This document shows positions 18,101 to 25,056 of a stretch of DNA of 64,000 nucleotides, in pieces. The stretch's first letter is position 1. The number at the start of each line of letters is the position of its first letter. Source of the DNA: Anaerobranca californiensis DSM 14826. Lineage in GTDB: Bacteria > Bacillota > Proteinivoracia > Proteinivoracales > Proteinivoracaceae. The DNA lies in NCBI RefSeq assembly GCF_900142275.1, contig NZ_FRAI01000011.1, positions 1-64,000 on the forward strand, in the 5' to 3' direction. Position numbers and translations under genes: made by a program. The notes beneath the pieces were generated by a model. It worked only from the letters and a program-made list of their open reading frames with translations, ran no database searches and had not been told where the DNA came from.

Positions 18101-20690
18101 AAAGGCTAAACAGATGGCTAAGGAAGATATTACTCTATTGTACAGCGTAGCCCGGATCATTATTCACGGTGATAAAGGGTCGTTAAGCCGCCAAATAGAA
18201 TTTACTTATACCAGCCCAGAACTTAAAGAATTAGAGTTTTCATCAAAAAATATCAGCTATCTAAGTATAGATGAACCATTACAAACTCAATTTTATAATG
18301 GATATGGTGGTTTTTCTGCCGATGGGCTAGAATATATAATCCGCCTTAAAGAGGAAAAACAGACACCTGCACCATGGATTAACGTTATCGCCAATAAAAA
18401 ATTTGGTTTTCTAGTATCGGAAAGCGGCTCAGGGTTTATTTGGGCAGAAAACAGTAGAGAAAACAAAATAACTCCTTGGTCTAATGACCCTGTATCTGAT
18501 CCTTCAGAAGAAGTTATTTATATTCGGGATGATCAAACAGGAAAAATTTTCACTCCAACACCACTCCCTGTGAGAGAAAAGGAAAGCTATACTATCCGTC
18601 ACGGCATCGGTTATACCACCTTTAGCCACAATAGCAATGGAATAAATCAAGAATTAACGGTTTTTGTATCTGAAAAAGACCCAGTAAAAATAAGTTTACT
18701 GAAGTTAAGAAATCTATCAGGGGAAAAGAGAAAACTTACTATAACCTATTACTTAAAACCAGTGTTAGGGGTAAGTGAACAAACTACTAAGAATTATATA
18801 ATTACTGAGTTTTGTGAGAAAACTCAAAGTATGGTGGTAAAAAATCCATATAACATTGATTTCTCTAATGGCGTGGCTTTTATAACATCTTCAGAAAAAA
18901 TAGAAAGTTATACTGGAGATCGCCGGGAATTTATTGGGTTGACTGGAGATATGTCAAATCCTTTAGCATTAAAATATCAAAGTTTGAGCAATAAAGTTGG
19001 AGCAGCCTTAGAACCCTGTGTAGCTTTACAAACTACCATTGAACTAAGGGCACTGTCTGAAACAGAATTGACTTTTATAATAGGGTATGATGTTAATGGA
19101 CAATATCAGGACTTAGCAACTAAATATAAATCCATAGCCCAGTGTAAAAATACTTTAAAAGGAGTAACTAGATTCTGGCAAGGGTTGATAAGGAAAATAC
19201 AAATCCAAACACCGGATAAATCAATGGATTTAATGTTAAATGGCTGGCTAGTGTATCAAACCCTTTCTTGTAGAATATGGGCTAGATCTGCCTTTTATCA
19301 ATCGGGTGGGGCCTATGGTTTTAGGGACCAATTACAAGATGCCATGAACTTGGTATATAATTTACCAACAATTACTAGAGAGCAAATATTACTCCACTGT
19401 GCCCATCAGTTTGTAGAAGGAGATGTTCAGCACTGGTGGCATCCAGGGGCAGGAGATAAGGGAATAAGAACCCGCTTTTCCGATGATCTTTTATGGTTGC
19501 CTTTGGTTACCGCCGATTATGTGAAAAGAACAGGGGATTTTGAAATTCTCAAAGAAGAGGTTCATTTCCTAGAAGATGAACCATTAGGAAGGGAAGATGA
19601 ACGGTATGGAATTCCTAGAATTTCCATGGAAAAAGCCTCTGTTTATGAACACTGTATTAGAGCTATAGAAAGATCCCTAAAATTTGGAGAGAGGGGTATC
19701 CCTTTGATGGGTTCTGGAGACTGGAATGATGGTATGAGTACAGTTGGTAATAAAGGGAAAGGGGAAAGTGTTTGGTTAGGATGGTTTCTGTACAAAATAC
19801 TTCAAGACTTTAAGGAAATAACAGAATATATGGGAGAAGGGGAAAGGGGAGTTAGATATGAAAAAATTGCCGAAAAAATAGTCCAAAACATTGAAAAAAA
19901 TGGATGGGATGGTCAATGGTATCTCCGGGCTTTTTATGATAATGGAAAACCATTAGGTTCTTCTCAAAATACTGAATGCATCATTGACTCCTTAGGACAG
20001 ACTTGGTCGGTAATATCGGGAGGGGGTAAAAACCCAGAACGAATCCAAATGGCTATGGATTCCGTTGAAAGGTATTTGATCAAGAGGGATCAAGGTTTAA
20101 TTCAACTTTTTACACCTCCCTTTGATAAAAGTGATCAACAGCCTGGATATATTAAAGGCTATGTACCTGGTGTTAGGGAAAATGGTGGGCAATACACCCA
20201 TGCAGCTATTTGGGTTATTTTAGCCTATGCTCTAAAGGGAGATGGAGATAAAGCTTGGGAGCTGTTTAATTTAGTTAATCCCATAAATCATTCAAGGACA
20301 CCTATAGAAGCATCCACATATAAAGTGGAACCTTATGTAATAGCAGCAGATGTCTACGCTGTAGCACCCCATATAGGTAGAGGTGGCTGGACTTGGTACA
20401 CAGGGGCTGCTGGCTGGATGTACAGGGTAGGTCTTGAACATATTATTGGATTTAAGCTATCGGGGAATAAACTGACTATTGATCCTTGTATCCCTAAAGA
20501 CTGGCAGCAATATACCATAGAATACAAGTATGGAGAAACATCATATAAAATTACTGTGAAAAATCCTGATAAATACAATAAAGGGGTTAAAGAGGTATTT
20601 TTAGATGGTAACCTGACCAACTTCCCCATTACTTTGGTAGATGATGGGTTAGAACACTCAATAGATTTAGTTATGGGAAAAGTTGAATAA
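12159..20690 (+). CDS. Cyclic beta-1,2-glucan synthase (NdvB/Cgs type)
   Basis: Giant membrane enzyme of 2843 residues that builds beta-1,2-glucan from UDP-glucose and cyclises it. In order: a helical N-terminus (1-400); membrane segments near 400-450; a GT84 glycosyltransferase with Asp604/Asp606 (TLDADTQLP) and the RxxRW motif (residues 748-752); further membrane segments (about 785-995); a glucoamylase-like domain with FMAHHQGMIL (about 1490-1500); and a GH94 glycoside-phosphorylase-like domain (about 1530-2843) with the expected acid Asp2524 in GSGDWNDGM. A coiled-coil, Lys/Glu-rich insert lies near residues 1225-1290. The length matches proteobacterial NdvB and Cgs. It is the last gene before a terminator, after the sugar-nucleotide gene. 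In Gram-positives the product's fate is unclear: exported glucan or periplasm-like osmolyte. Confidence 0.93.
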   Translation: MSLAKKEIELQTIESLKDVLLTGEELRNHAKEIAKQHKIYSEPKPIRPLINKLDQTFSEIVKVYKELSIEAQNKKSMSPASEWLLDNFYKVEEQVKDVRLNLLKDRFLKLYTIKSGVFKGYPRVYAILLDYISHTDGKIEEESLMEFIEGYQTQRVLSIGEIWSISLMARIALIKNINIICRDIYLNQRWWRKAEELAKEEPDKIINYLQEKMEFSDSISPAFVEHLLKQLRRMDTETGDVISFLEKKLKEFNTSIQQLLLEEHREQAARKISIGNSIISLNTISTIDWNDIFESLNVVEKTLRDDPLGIYDKMDFESRDYYRIEIERLSNKLNRSETKIAQVAVDLAQRKWDEGHRDKYAHVGFYIIDEGVKELSTVLKAKGFKKFSNPLGVYITPIISLTLGLSLIFFLIANYYWNNFNLSLLFSLVLLIPVSDVAVHLINYILLKIYHPRILPRLEFKSGIGKENATFIIVPTLFPNIDRVKELVRQLEIHYQGNKDPHFYFALLADLKDSKEQNCENDQGIINYAVEEINKLNEKYGEERFFVYIRKRVYSPNEGKWMGWERKRGAIEEFNNLLLGKNNTTFNVITGIPKDEIKYIITLDADTQLPISTGKKLVGIIAHPLNKAIIGENNIVKEGYGIIQPRIGISVESSNKTFFAKVYGGQGGIDPYTTASSDIYQDLFSHGIFTGKGIYDLKVFAEILHKNIPENSVLSHDLLEGCYLRTGLATDVELIDGYPTKFSSYIMRLHRWVRGDWQLIPWLFSKVRDREKKLVKNPLFSLSKWKIFDNLRRSLVPVKLLIFFIMTFLLVDKGQGLLISIGLFIAIFPALLNTVEYFRVGHNQRGYDGKTNVRKFYGVSALWYQVIFNFCFLPYQGYMLLDAIIRTLFRVCFTQKNMLEWVTAADQERSLQNDLKSYFIRMKSGLIITLITLVGVLLLIPQNMIYLLPIIFLWSISPYIAYKISQDILVEESKASLTEEDIELLRELARKTWSYYEDFSNETNNYLPPDNYQVYPPKGLANRTSPTNIGCMLLGVIIAKDFGYLTVKETLQRLGNTLKTVGKLETWHGHLYNWYDTNTLEVLKPAYVSTVDSGNFISNLIVLKEALEEFADEEIFCYNKLLGLRDTALLAEVFDDTKMLFTLGDTDIRTKGLGIDKYKEVLEGLKGTTEQGYWQRKYNKMLQDFREEVEELYLKCQGNEFAQFPEIETFVKELNYSNTINKLKGIYKKLLQKLKDEELVSKKLMELKEKLKEKLDKIAILEGKINELLSIIDTIIEGTEFVHLYDPKRNLFSIGYNVDDERLTNSYYDLLASEARTTSYLAISKGEIPKKHWFKLGRGLSIVDGSRSLVSWTGTMFEYFMPNLLLKNYKDTLLDETYKGVILAQKKYANKRNVPWGVSESGYYTFDLALNYQYKAFGIPELGLKRGLSNDTVISPYACILAISFDPKGVIENIKKLQKEGLGGQYGLYEAVDYTPARSLIHGKDKKIVKSFMAHHQGMILMALDNFLYGNILQKRFHKNPMIKAGETLLQEKIPVRAVITKELKDVEDYLPTYVTKGEELIREYDSITPYLPSCHIITNGRYSVMLNERGGGYSKCLDNNITRWREDSLLGKYGTYVIFKKDDKLWSAAYEPLRDEGDSYKVKFYNDKALYYRHDDNITTKMEVTVSSEDNVEIRKITLSNHNVTDATIEVTSFMELVLGNHLADLAHPAFSNLFLRTEMIPEYECLVASRRPREEHKGEVWGFHTIVLNGQCIGGLQYETMRGNFIGRGKDIKNAIAYHNPLTDSTGIVLDPCFSLRKKVYVPSGGSVQVIFITGIGESKGEVLDLAKKYRDFNTITRSFDLAYTRSQVEMSFMDIKKEELKIYQDMISSLIYLSPVKERYGKIIKENNKNQTALWSYGISGDLPIVLLVVKNPEEASIFQSLLKAHEYWTSKGLKVDLVVLNEEENSYLQPLQQMLNDMVSASHGRHLLDTPGGVFIRKAKQMAKEDITLLYSVARIIIHGDKGSLSRQIEFTYTSPELKELEFSSKNISYLSIDEPLQTQFYNGYGGFSADGLEYIIRLKEEKQTPAPWINVIANKKFGFLVSESGSGFIWAENSRENKITPWSNDPVSDPSEEVIYIRDDQTGKIFTPTPLPVREKESYTIRHGIGYTTFSHNSNGINQELTVFVSEKDPVKISLLKLRNLSGEKRKLTITYYLKPVLGVSEQTTKNYIITEFCEKTQSMVVKNPYNIDFSNGVAFITSSEKIESYTGDRREFIGLTGDMSNPLALKYQSLSNKVGAALEPCVALQTTIELRALSETELTFIIGYDVNGQYQDLATKYKSIAQCKNTLKGVTRFWQGLIRKIQIQTPDKSMDLMLNGWLVYQTLSCRIWARSAFYQSGGAYGFRDQLQDAMNLVYNLPTITREQILLHCAHQFVEGDVQHWWHPGAGDKGIRTRFSDDLLWLPLVTADYVKRTGDFEILKEEVHFLEDEPLGREDERYGIPRISMEKASVYEHCIRAIERSLKFGERGIPLMGSGDWNDGMSTVGNKGKGESVWLGWFLYKILQDFKEITEYMGEGERGVRYEKIAEKIVQNIEKNGWDGQWYLRAFYDNGKPLGSSQNTECIIDSLGQTWSVISGGGKNPERIQMAMDSVERYLIKRDQGLIQLFTPPFDKSDQQPGYIKGYVPGVRENGGQYTHAAIWVILAYALKGDGDKAWELFNLVNPINHSRTPIEASTYKVEPYVIAADVYAVAPHIGRGGWTWYTGAAGWMYRVGLEHIIGFKLSGNKLTIDPCIPKDWQQYTIEYKYGETSYKITVKNPDKYNKGVKEVFLDGNLTNFPITLVDDGLEHSIDLVMGKVE

Positions 20691-20697
20691 AAGAATT

Positions 20698-20743
20698 AGG
20701 ACTAGGCCTAAGGTTATACCTATTTATAACCGGCACTAGTCCT
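20698..20743 (+). terminator. Terminator after glucan synthase gene (bidirectional)
   Basis: AGGACTAG (20698-20705) pairs with CTAGTCCT (20736-20743), followed by TTTATTT. It also lies at the end of the convergent selenoprotein gene. Confidence 0.75.
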
Positions 20744-20747
20744 TTAT

Positions 20748-21026
20748 TTATTCTGCTTTTAGAGTTTTAAACAACCAAAAACCTTCCAACGTGATATTAA
20801 GTCCCTTTTCTTTATCGACAGGCAAATCTTTGTCTATATAAACAGTTATGTTTTCTACTTGGTATTTATAGTAATTATCAAAGTTTTTTGGGGGTTTAGT
20901 CTGAACCTCAGACCTATAATTTAAACCACATCAAGATGAACCACCAATAACTAAATTAACAGTAATTACCTGTTTATTTTTTTCTTTTAAATATTGAATT
21001 ACTTCTTTAGCTAAATTTACCTTCAT
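20748..21026 (-). CDS. Small HesB-like selenoprotein (in-frame UGA at codon 32)
   Basis: A 92-residue protein seen only if the UGA at 20933-20931 is read as selenocysteine. ATG at 21026 has AAGGAG upstream. The product runs MKVNLAKEVIQYLKEKNK, then VNLVIGGSSUCGLNYR, then 58 more residues in the same frame to TAA, with normal codon use on both sides of the UGA. The layout (helix, two strands, a redox motif of adjacent U-C, then strands) resembles the small HesB/IscA-like selenoproteins of Clostridia in which the pair is CC or UC; I recall an NCBI family named for this CC/Se motif. A SECIS-like hairpin lies just downstream of the UGA (20893-20927). It follows the YczE-type membrane protein gene by 15 nt, so the two are co-transcribed. 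The exact function is unknown, probably thiol/selenol redox or metal binding. Confidence 0.85.
20893..20927 (-). promoter_or_regulatory. SECIS-like RNA hairpin
   Basis: On the minus strand, starting 4 nt after the UGA: a lower stem GGUUU (20927-20923) with AAACC (20897-20893), a one-sided internal loop, an apical stem GUCUGA (20913-20908) with UCAGAC (20904-20899), and a 3-nt loop GGU. The loop begins 23 nt after the UGA. Bacterial SECIS elements have this form: a stem-loop within about 16-37 nt of the UGA with a G in a small apical loop. The hairpin lies wholly inside the coding frame. Confidence 0.75.
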
Positions 21027-21041
21027 GATAAAACTCCTTTC

Positions 21042-21737
21042 TTATACACTAAAATTATTAGAATTTATTTTTCCTTTATTCCGATTTTTTAAGGATAAAA
21101 ATTCGTCCTTTAAGGTTCTGTGAACAATATTATTTCCCTGATACTTCCCTAAAGTAAAGACAACTTGTAAAGAGTAACCTAACATAAGGGCTACGATGAT
21201 TGTACCAATTCCAACTTTACCTCCTAACAACGCTCCAATTATTACTACAGAAATTTCCATAAAGGTTTTTATTTTGCCAACAGGAAGATTTGTCTTTTTC
21301 ATAAGCCCTAACATTAAACCATCTCTAGGACCAGCTCCAAGACCACATTTTAGATAAAAATAAATACCAATACTTAAAACCCAAACACCAAGGATTAGCA
21401 TTAGCAATTTACCTATATAGGTTTGGGGAGTAAATAATAAAGGAATACTATTGAAAAAGTCAATAAAAATCCCTATAAAAATCATATTTAAAACTGTACC
21501 TATACCTGGAGCTACTCCTAAAAATAAACTAAAGAGAATAATGACAAAGCCCATAAGTTGTGATACTTGCCCAAAAGTTAGAGGGAGATAATTCATAATA
21601 CCAGTGTGTAATACATCCCATGGTCCTAAACCTAGATCCCTTACTTTATACATCATTGTTATTCCTAAACTGCAAAGGGCAAAACCGAAAAAGAGGGTAG
21701 GAAGTTTAGATAATGTGTTTTTATTAGATTTTAGCAT
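21042..21737 (-). CDS. YczE/YitT-type integral membrane protein
   Basis: A 231-residue protein with about five membrane segments and the paired motifs GLGPWDVLHTG (near residue 38) and CGLGAGPRDGLMLG (near 130), which mark the YczE/YyaS/YitT membrane family of Firmicutes. The biochemical role of the family is not established. I chose ATG at 21737 because AAGGAG lies 8 nt upstream; a GTG two codons earlier lacks spacing. It is the first gene of a two-gene unit with the selenoprotein downstream, which may mean a shared redox or transport task. Confidence 0.88.
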   Translation of the reverse strand: MLKSNKNTLSKLPTLFFGFALCSLGITMMYKVRDLGLGPWDVLHTGIMNYLPLTFGQVSQLMGFVIILFSLFLGVAPGIGTVLNMIFIGIFIDFFNSIPLLFTPQTYIGKLLMLILGVWVLSIGIYFYLKCGLGAGPRDGLMLGLMKKTNLPVGKIKTFMEISVVIIGALLGGKVGIGTIIVALMLGYSLQVVFTLGKYQGNNIVHRTLKDEFLSLKNRNKGKINSNNFSV

Positions 21738-21821
21738 ATTCACTACTCCTTAGATTAGAATATTTTTTACTAAAATTATACTATATTATAGTTTTTTTTA
21801 AAACCTATGTACAAAAAACTT

Positions 21822-21856
21822 AAGGCTGTGGCAAAAATTTCCTTTGCCACAGCCTT
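21822..21856 (-). terminator. Terminator of NSS transporter gene
   Basis: AAGGCTGTGGC (21822-21832) pairs with GCCACAGCCTT (21846-21856). On the minus strand it is followed by AAGTTTTTTG. Confidence 0.85.
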
Positions 21857-21874
21857 GAAAACTTTTACTATTAA

Positions 21875-23221
21875 CTAAAATGGTAAATAATCTTTGATCA
21901 CAGGATATAAACCACTTGCTAAAATATAGAATAAAACTACAGGAAGTATATATTTTACAAGGAAAAGCCATGCATTCCCCAGTTTAAATTTAACGCCTTC
22001 TTGTTCGATCTCTGAAAGGGCATTTTTACCACCCCAAACCCAACCGACAAAGATGACAGTCATTAAACCACCAAGGGGTAAGAAGACAAGGGCTGTAATA
22101 TTATCAAATAAATCTAAGAAATCAATATTAGCAATTGTAATACCACCTTGTGATAAAGATACCGGAACTCCCATTAAGAAAATGATAGTTCCAATTATTA
22201 AAGTTGCTTTTTTTCTATCCCATTTAACTTCATCGATAAAGTAAGCTACTACCGCTTCAAGGAAGGAAATTGCAGAAGTTAGGGCAGCTATAGTTAATAA
22301 AACGAAGAATAAAAAACCGAAAATACTACCAAATGGCATCGCCTCAAAAACGGCAGGTAAAGTCATAAATACAAGACCAGCACCGGCTCCAGGCTCAAAG
22401 CCGAAGGCAAATACCGCTGGAATAATTATAAAACCTGCTAATACTGCTATAAACAAATCGGCAAGGGAAATTAATAAGGCATTTACAGGAATATCTTCTT
22501 TTTTAGAAAGGTAACTACCATAAGTGATCATTGCACCCATACCTAAACTCAAGCTAAAGAATACTTGCCCTAGTGAAGCTAAAATGGTTTCTGTAGTAAT
22601 GGCACTAAAATCTGGCTTTAAGTACCAGACGACACCTTCCCAAGCTCCACTTAAGGTTAAGGACCTTATTGCAAGGAGTACTAGAAGTCCCAAAAGGGCT
22701 GGCATTAAGAGTTTGCTGTATTTTTCAATACCTCCACCAATTCCCTTTAATACAATATAAGTTGTCATTCCCATAAATACTAAATGCCAAAATAGTGGTT
22801 GAATAGGATCGGTAATTAATCCGATAAATATTTCTGTTGTATCAACATTACCGGTAAAAGTTCCAGTTATGAATTTAAAGATGTAGCTTACACCCCAACC
22901 TGCTACTACAGAGTAAAAACTTAGGATTAAAAATCCTGATAACACTCCCATAAATCCTACGCCATACCAAAGGGGAGTGTTTTTAATGGAAGTAAAGGAG
23001 CCAACAATATTTTTTTGACCTTTTCTACCTACAACAAATTCAGAGATCATAACGGGGATACCGATGGCAAACATAATTAATAAATAAATTAGTACAAAAG
23101 CTCCCCCACCGTTTTCCCCTACCCTTGTCGGGAAACGCCAAATGTTACCTAATCCAATGGCAGAACCAGCTGCAGCGAAAATAAACCCTAACCTTGAACC
23201 CCACTGTTCACGTTTTTCCAT
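21875..23221 (-). CDS. Sodium-dependent amino-acid transporter, NSS/SNF family
   Basis: A 448-residue membrane carrier. It begins REQWGSRLGFIFAAAGSAIGLGNIWRFPTRVGENGGGAFVLIY, the hallmark first segment of NSS transporters, where the unwound helix binds sodium and the amino group of the substrate. Length and topology fit the 11-12 segment bacterial forms (LeuT, MhsT, Tyt1). It imports an amino acid with sodium; which one is not readable. It is a single gene with a consensus promoter, a leader of about 130 nt containing a long-range inverted repeat, and its own terminator. AAGGAGAG lies 9 nt before the ATG. Confidence 0.93.
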   Translation of the reverse strand: MEKREQWGSRLGFIFAAAGSAIGLGNIWRFPTRVGENGGGAFVLIYLLIMFAIGIPVMISEFVVGRKGQKNIVGSFTSIKNTPLWYGVGFMGVLSGFLILSFYSVVAGWGVSYIFKFITGTFTGNVDTTEIFIGLITDPIQPLFWHLVFMGMTTYIVLKGIGGGIEKYSKLLMPALLGLLVLLAIRSLTLSGAWEGVVWYLKPDFSAITTETILASLGQVFFSLSLGMGAMITYGSYLSKKEDIPVNALLISLADLFIAVLAGFIIIPAVFAFGFEPGAGAGLVFMTLPAVFEAMPFGSIFGFLFFVLLTIAALTSAISFLEAVVAYFIDEVKWDRKKATLIIGTIIFLMGVPVSLSQGGITIANIDFLDLFDNITALVFLPLGGLMTVIFVGWVWGGKNALSEIEQEGVKFKLGNAWLFLVKYILPVVLFYILASGLYPVIKDYLPF

Positions 23222-23262
23222 TTACTAACACTCTCCTTTTCTTGGGATTAGATTTTTTCTAT

Positions 23263-23332
23263 CATTCAGTATTAAAACCTATCCTCCTTTCTATGTGAAA
23301 TAAATATCAAACTTTACATACAATACTGAATG
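23263..23332 (-). promoter_or_regulatory. Long-range stem in the leader of the NSS gene
   Basis: CATTCAGTATT (23263-23273) and AATACTGAATG (23322-23332) are exact reverse complements 48 nt apart within the transcribed leader. The loop contains a second AGGAGG-like site not followed by a gene. The stem could be a regulatory RNA fold controlling the transporter; no known riboswitch pattern was recognised. Confidence 0.45.
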
Positions 23333-23362
23333 TATAGAAAATTTAATTTTTATATGTTTTGT

Positions 23363-23391
23363 ATTATATAACAAAATAAAATGTGTGTCAA
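23363..23391 (-). promoter_or_regulatory. Promoter of NSS transporter gene
   Basis: TTGACA (23391-23386) and TATAAT (23368-23363), both perfect, with a 17-nt spacer. The start should fall near 23356, giving a leader of about 130 nt. Confidence 0.85.
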
Positions 23392-23511
23392 TAAAAATGC
23401 TACAGATTTTTTGGAAAATATCAATAGACCTAAAAATACGCAAATGTCCTAAAACTTTAATTGACTTTCAACATATAATGTAGGGAAAACCGATAAAGGT
23501 GGTGATAAAAA

Positions 23512-24141
23512 GTGAAAAGAACCTTTGCAAAGAATAGATCAATGAAAGAAATGGCAAGTCCTTTGGCTCAAAATGTTAGACCTCCAGCTCCACCGGTACA
23601 CTGCTGTGGATTTGTTTACACCGTGCAGAAGGGAGATAGCTTATTTTTAATAGCCCAACGTTTTAAAATACCATTACAAGAACTTATAGCAGCTAACCCT
23701 CAAATTCCAAATCCTGCACTAATTTTTGTTGGGCAAAAAATTTGTGTCCCAACTAAAAAACCTCATCCACCCCATCCACCTATGCCACCCCATCCTCCAC
23801 ACCCACCAATTCCTCCTCATCCCCCAGAGCCAGTTGCCGTTGAATTTTTAGGAACAGATGGAAAACCGTTACCAGTAGTAGAAGGGGGAGTAAGATTAGC
23901 AAGACACACTATAATCAAGGCTAGATTCCCAATGCACGTAAATGAAGGATTCTTATTCTTTACCCCTGCCAGTCAACCCTTTAGCCAAACAAGGCTAATC
24001 GAAGCTAAAAAAGTTCAAAGGACAAATACCGTTGAGTTTCAATGGCAAGTTCCAAGTAATATTAGAGGAACAGTATTTGTAATAGGTTGTGATGGTACTT
24101 TCTGCCGTCGTTCTAGGGATTACAATGTCATCTCTCAATAA
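23512..24141 (+). CDS. LysM-domain protein with Pro/His-rich linker
   Basis: A 209-residue protein. A LysM domain (about residues 36-80: YTVQKGDSLFLIAQRFKIPLQELIAANPQI…KICVP) would bind peptidoglycan or chitin-like glycans. It is followed by a linker of HPP/MPP/IPP repeats (about 83-107) and a beta-rich C-terminal domain (about 108-205) of unknown family with Cys-rich CDGTFC. There is no classical signal peptide, which is usual for spore-coat LysM proteins such as SafA; a spore or cell-envelope role is therefore possible. The start is GTG with AAAGGTGGTG upstream. A TATAAT at 23474-23479 lacks a clear -35 box. Single gene, followed by a strong terminator. Confidence 0.82.
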   Translation: MKRTFAKNRSMKEMASPLAQNVRPPAPPVHCCGFVYTVQKGDSLFLIAQRFKIPLQELIAANPQIPNPALIFVGQKICVPTKKPHPPHPPMPPHPPHPPIPPHPPEPVAVEFLGTDGKPLPVVEGGVRLARHTIIKARFPMHVNEGFLFFTPASQPFSQTRLIEAKKVQRTNTVEFQWQVPSNIRGTVFVIGCDGTFCRRSRDYNVISQ

Positions 24142-24171
24142 AATAATCTCAGAAAAATAAGGTAAATGTAT

Positions 24172-24220
24172 AAAAGTAAGCCTGTCAATCAAGGAAACTT
24201 GAAATGACAGGCTTACTTTT
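24172..24220 (+). terminator. Terminator after LysM gene
   Basis: A 16-bp perfect stem: 24172-24187 with 24205-24220 (AAAAGTAAGCCTGTCA). It ends in TTTT. Confidence 0.85.
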
Positions 24221-24283
24221 GTGTTTAAAAATCATTAATTAGTGCAAACTAAATTTGAGGAAAATGTTAAGGAGGAATATAGA

Positions 24284-24514
24284 ATGAAAGAACACTTTTT
24301 TAATTGTGGCACAGAAACTTCCCTTGACCTGAAAAGGTTAAGGAAACAATTAAAGGAGATGGAAGTTAATGACAGGATAGTTATTAGGTTAGAAGGGGCA
24401 GATGCCCAACAATCAGAAGGAATTGTGGAAGAATTGGAAAGGCAGGGGTTTGACTTTCAGCCCCATGGAGGACATGAGAGGGAATATTACTATACAGCAA
24501 TCAAAACTAGATGA
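24284..24514 (+). CDS. Small hypothetical protein, alpha/beta
   Basis: A 76-residue cytoplasmic protein beginning MKEHFFNCGTETSLDLKRLR; AAGGAGG lies 9 nt before this ATG, so the longer frame upstream is ignored. The predicted order helix-strand-helix-strand (NDRIVIRLEGADAQQSEGIVEELERQ) recalls small two-layer sandwiches such as TusA, but the family motif (a Cys-Pro pair) is absent. It overlaps the start of the Nudix gene, so the two are probably co-translated. Function unknown. Confidence 0.65.
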   Translation: MKEHFFNCGTETSLDLKRLRKQLKEMEVNDRIVIRLEGADAQQSEGIVEELERQGFDFQPHGGHEREYYYTAIKTR

Positions 24515-24920
24515 AAGGAACAAGGAGTTAGAAGTTTGTGCCGCTATTATAATAGAAAGGGATCGGATACTAATTGCCCAAAGGCCTCTAGGGGATTCTT
24601 TAGAAAATTTATGGGAATTTCCTGGAGGAAAAGTTGAAAAAGGTGAGACACCTGAACAATCTTTAAAAAGGGAGATTTTTGAAGAGTTAGGGATTGAGAT
24701 TTTAGTTGGAGATTTTTTTGGAGAAAATACCCACAATTACGGGGACAAGGTGGTTAAAATAAAAAGCTATTTATGTTCTATCCTTTCAGGTCATCCTACA
24801 GAAAAATTTCACCAAAAGGTCCTTTGGGTTTCTGTTGAAGGGTTAAATGAATATCTTTTCGCTCCCGCTGATATACCTTTTATAAGAAAAATTCAGAGCT
24901 ATTTTGTTGACTATTTTTAA
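24474..24920 (+). CDS. Nudix hydrolase, MutT-like
   Basis: A pyrophosphohydrolase of about 148 residues. The Nudix box is complete: GGKVEKGETPEQSLKREIFEELGI, preceded by VCAAIIIERDRILIAQRP, as in MutT/8-oxo-dGTP diphosphatases, with a C-terminal helix typical of that group. The likely task is sanitising oxidised nucleotides. The start is uncertain: homologues begin just before KELEVCAAII, but the AAGGAG there is not followed by an in-frame ATG/GTG/TTG, so I use ATG 24474, which overlaps the upstream gene by 41 nt. A one-base loss near 24511-24527, where an out-of-frame ATG overlaps the upstream stop, could explain the awkward start. Confidence 0.82.
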   Translation: MRGNITIQQSKLDERNKELEVCAAIIIERDRILIAQRPLGDSLENLWEFPGGKVEKGETPEQSLKREIFEELGIEILVGDFFGENTHNYGDKVVKIKSYLCSILSGHPTEKFHQKVLWVSVEGLNEYLFAPADIPFIRKIQSYFVDYF

Positions 24921-24997
24921 TGGAATTGTTATAATTGTGTCAACAATTAAAGTTAGTGATGGAGATCCACTAGAACCGCCTAAATTTTTGGCTAATG

Positions 24998-25022
24998 ACT
25001 CCTACCTTGACAAGGTAGGAGT
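24998..25022 (+). terminator. Terminator after Nudix gene
   Basis: ACTCCTACCTTG (24998-25009) pairs with CAAGGTAGGAGT (25011-25022), followed by TTTGTTTTT. Confidence 0.8.
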
Positions 25023-25056
25023 TTTGTTTTTGTTAAAGGACAAAGGAGGAATAAAA

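Noticed and set aside
24512-24514. TGA at the end of the small hypothetical gene as a second selenocysteine codon
   Set aside because: The frame beyond it overlaps the Nudix gene and reads as low-quality sequence, with no SECIS-like hairpin.
24511-24531. ATG overlapping the stop of the small hypothetical gene as start of the Nudix gene
   Set aside because: It is out of frame with the Nudix protein and stops after six codons. It would work only with a one-base correction, which I mention under the gene but cannot support.
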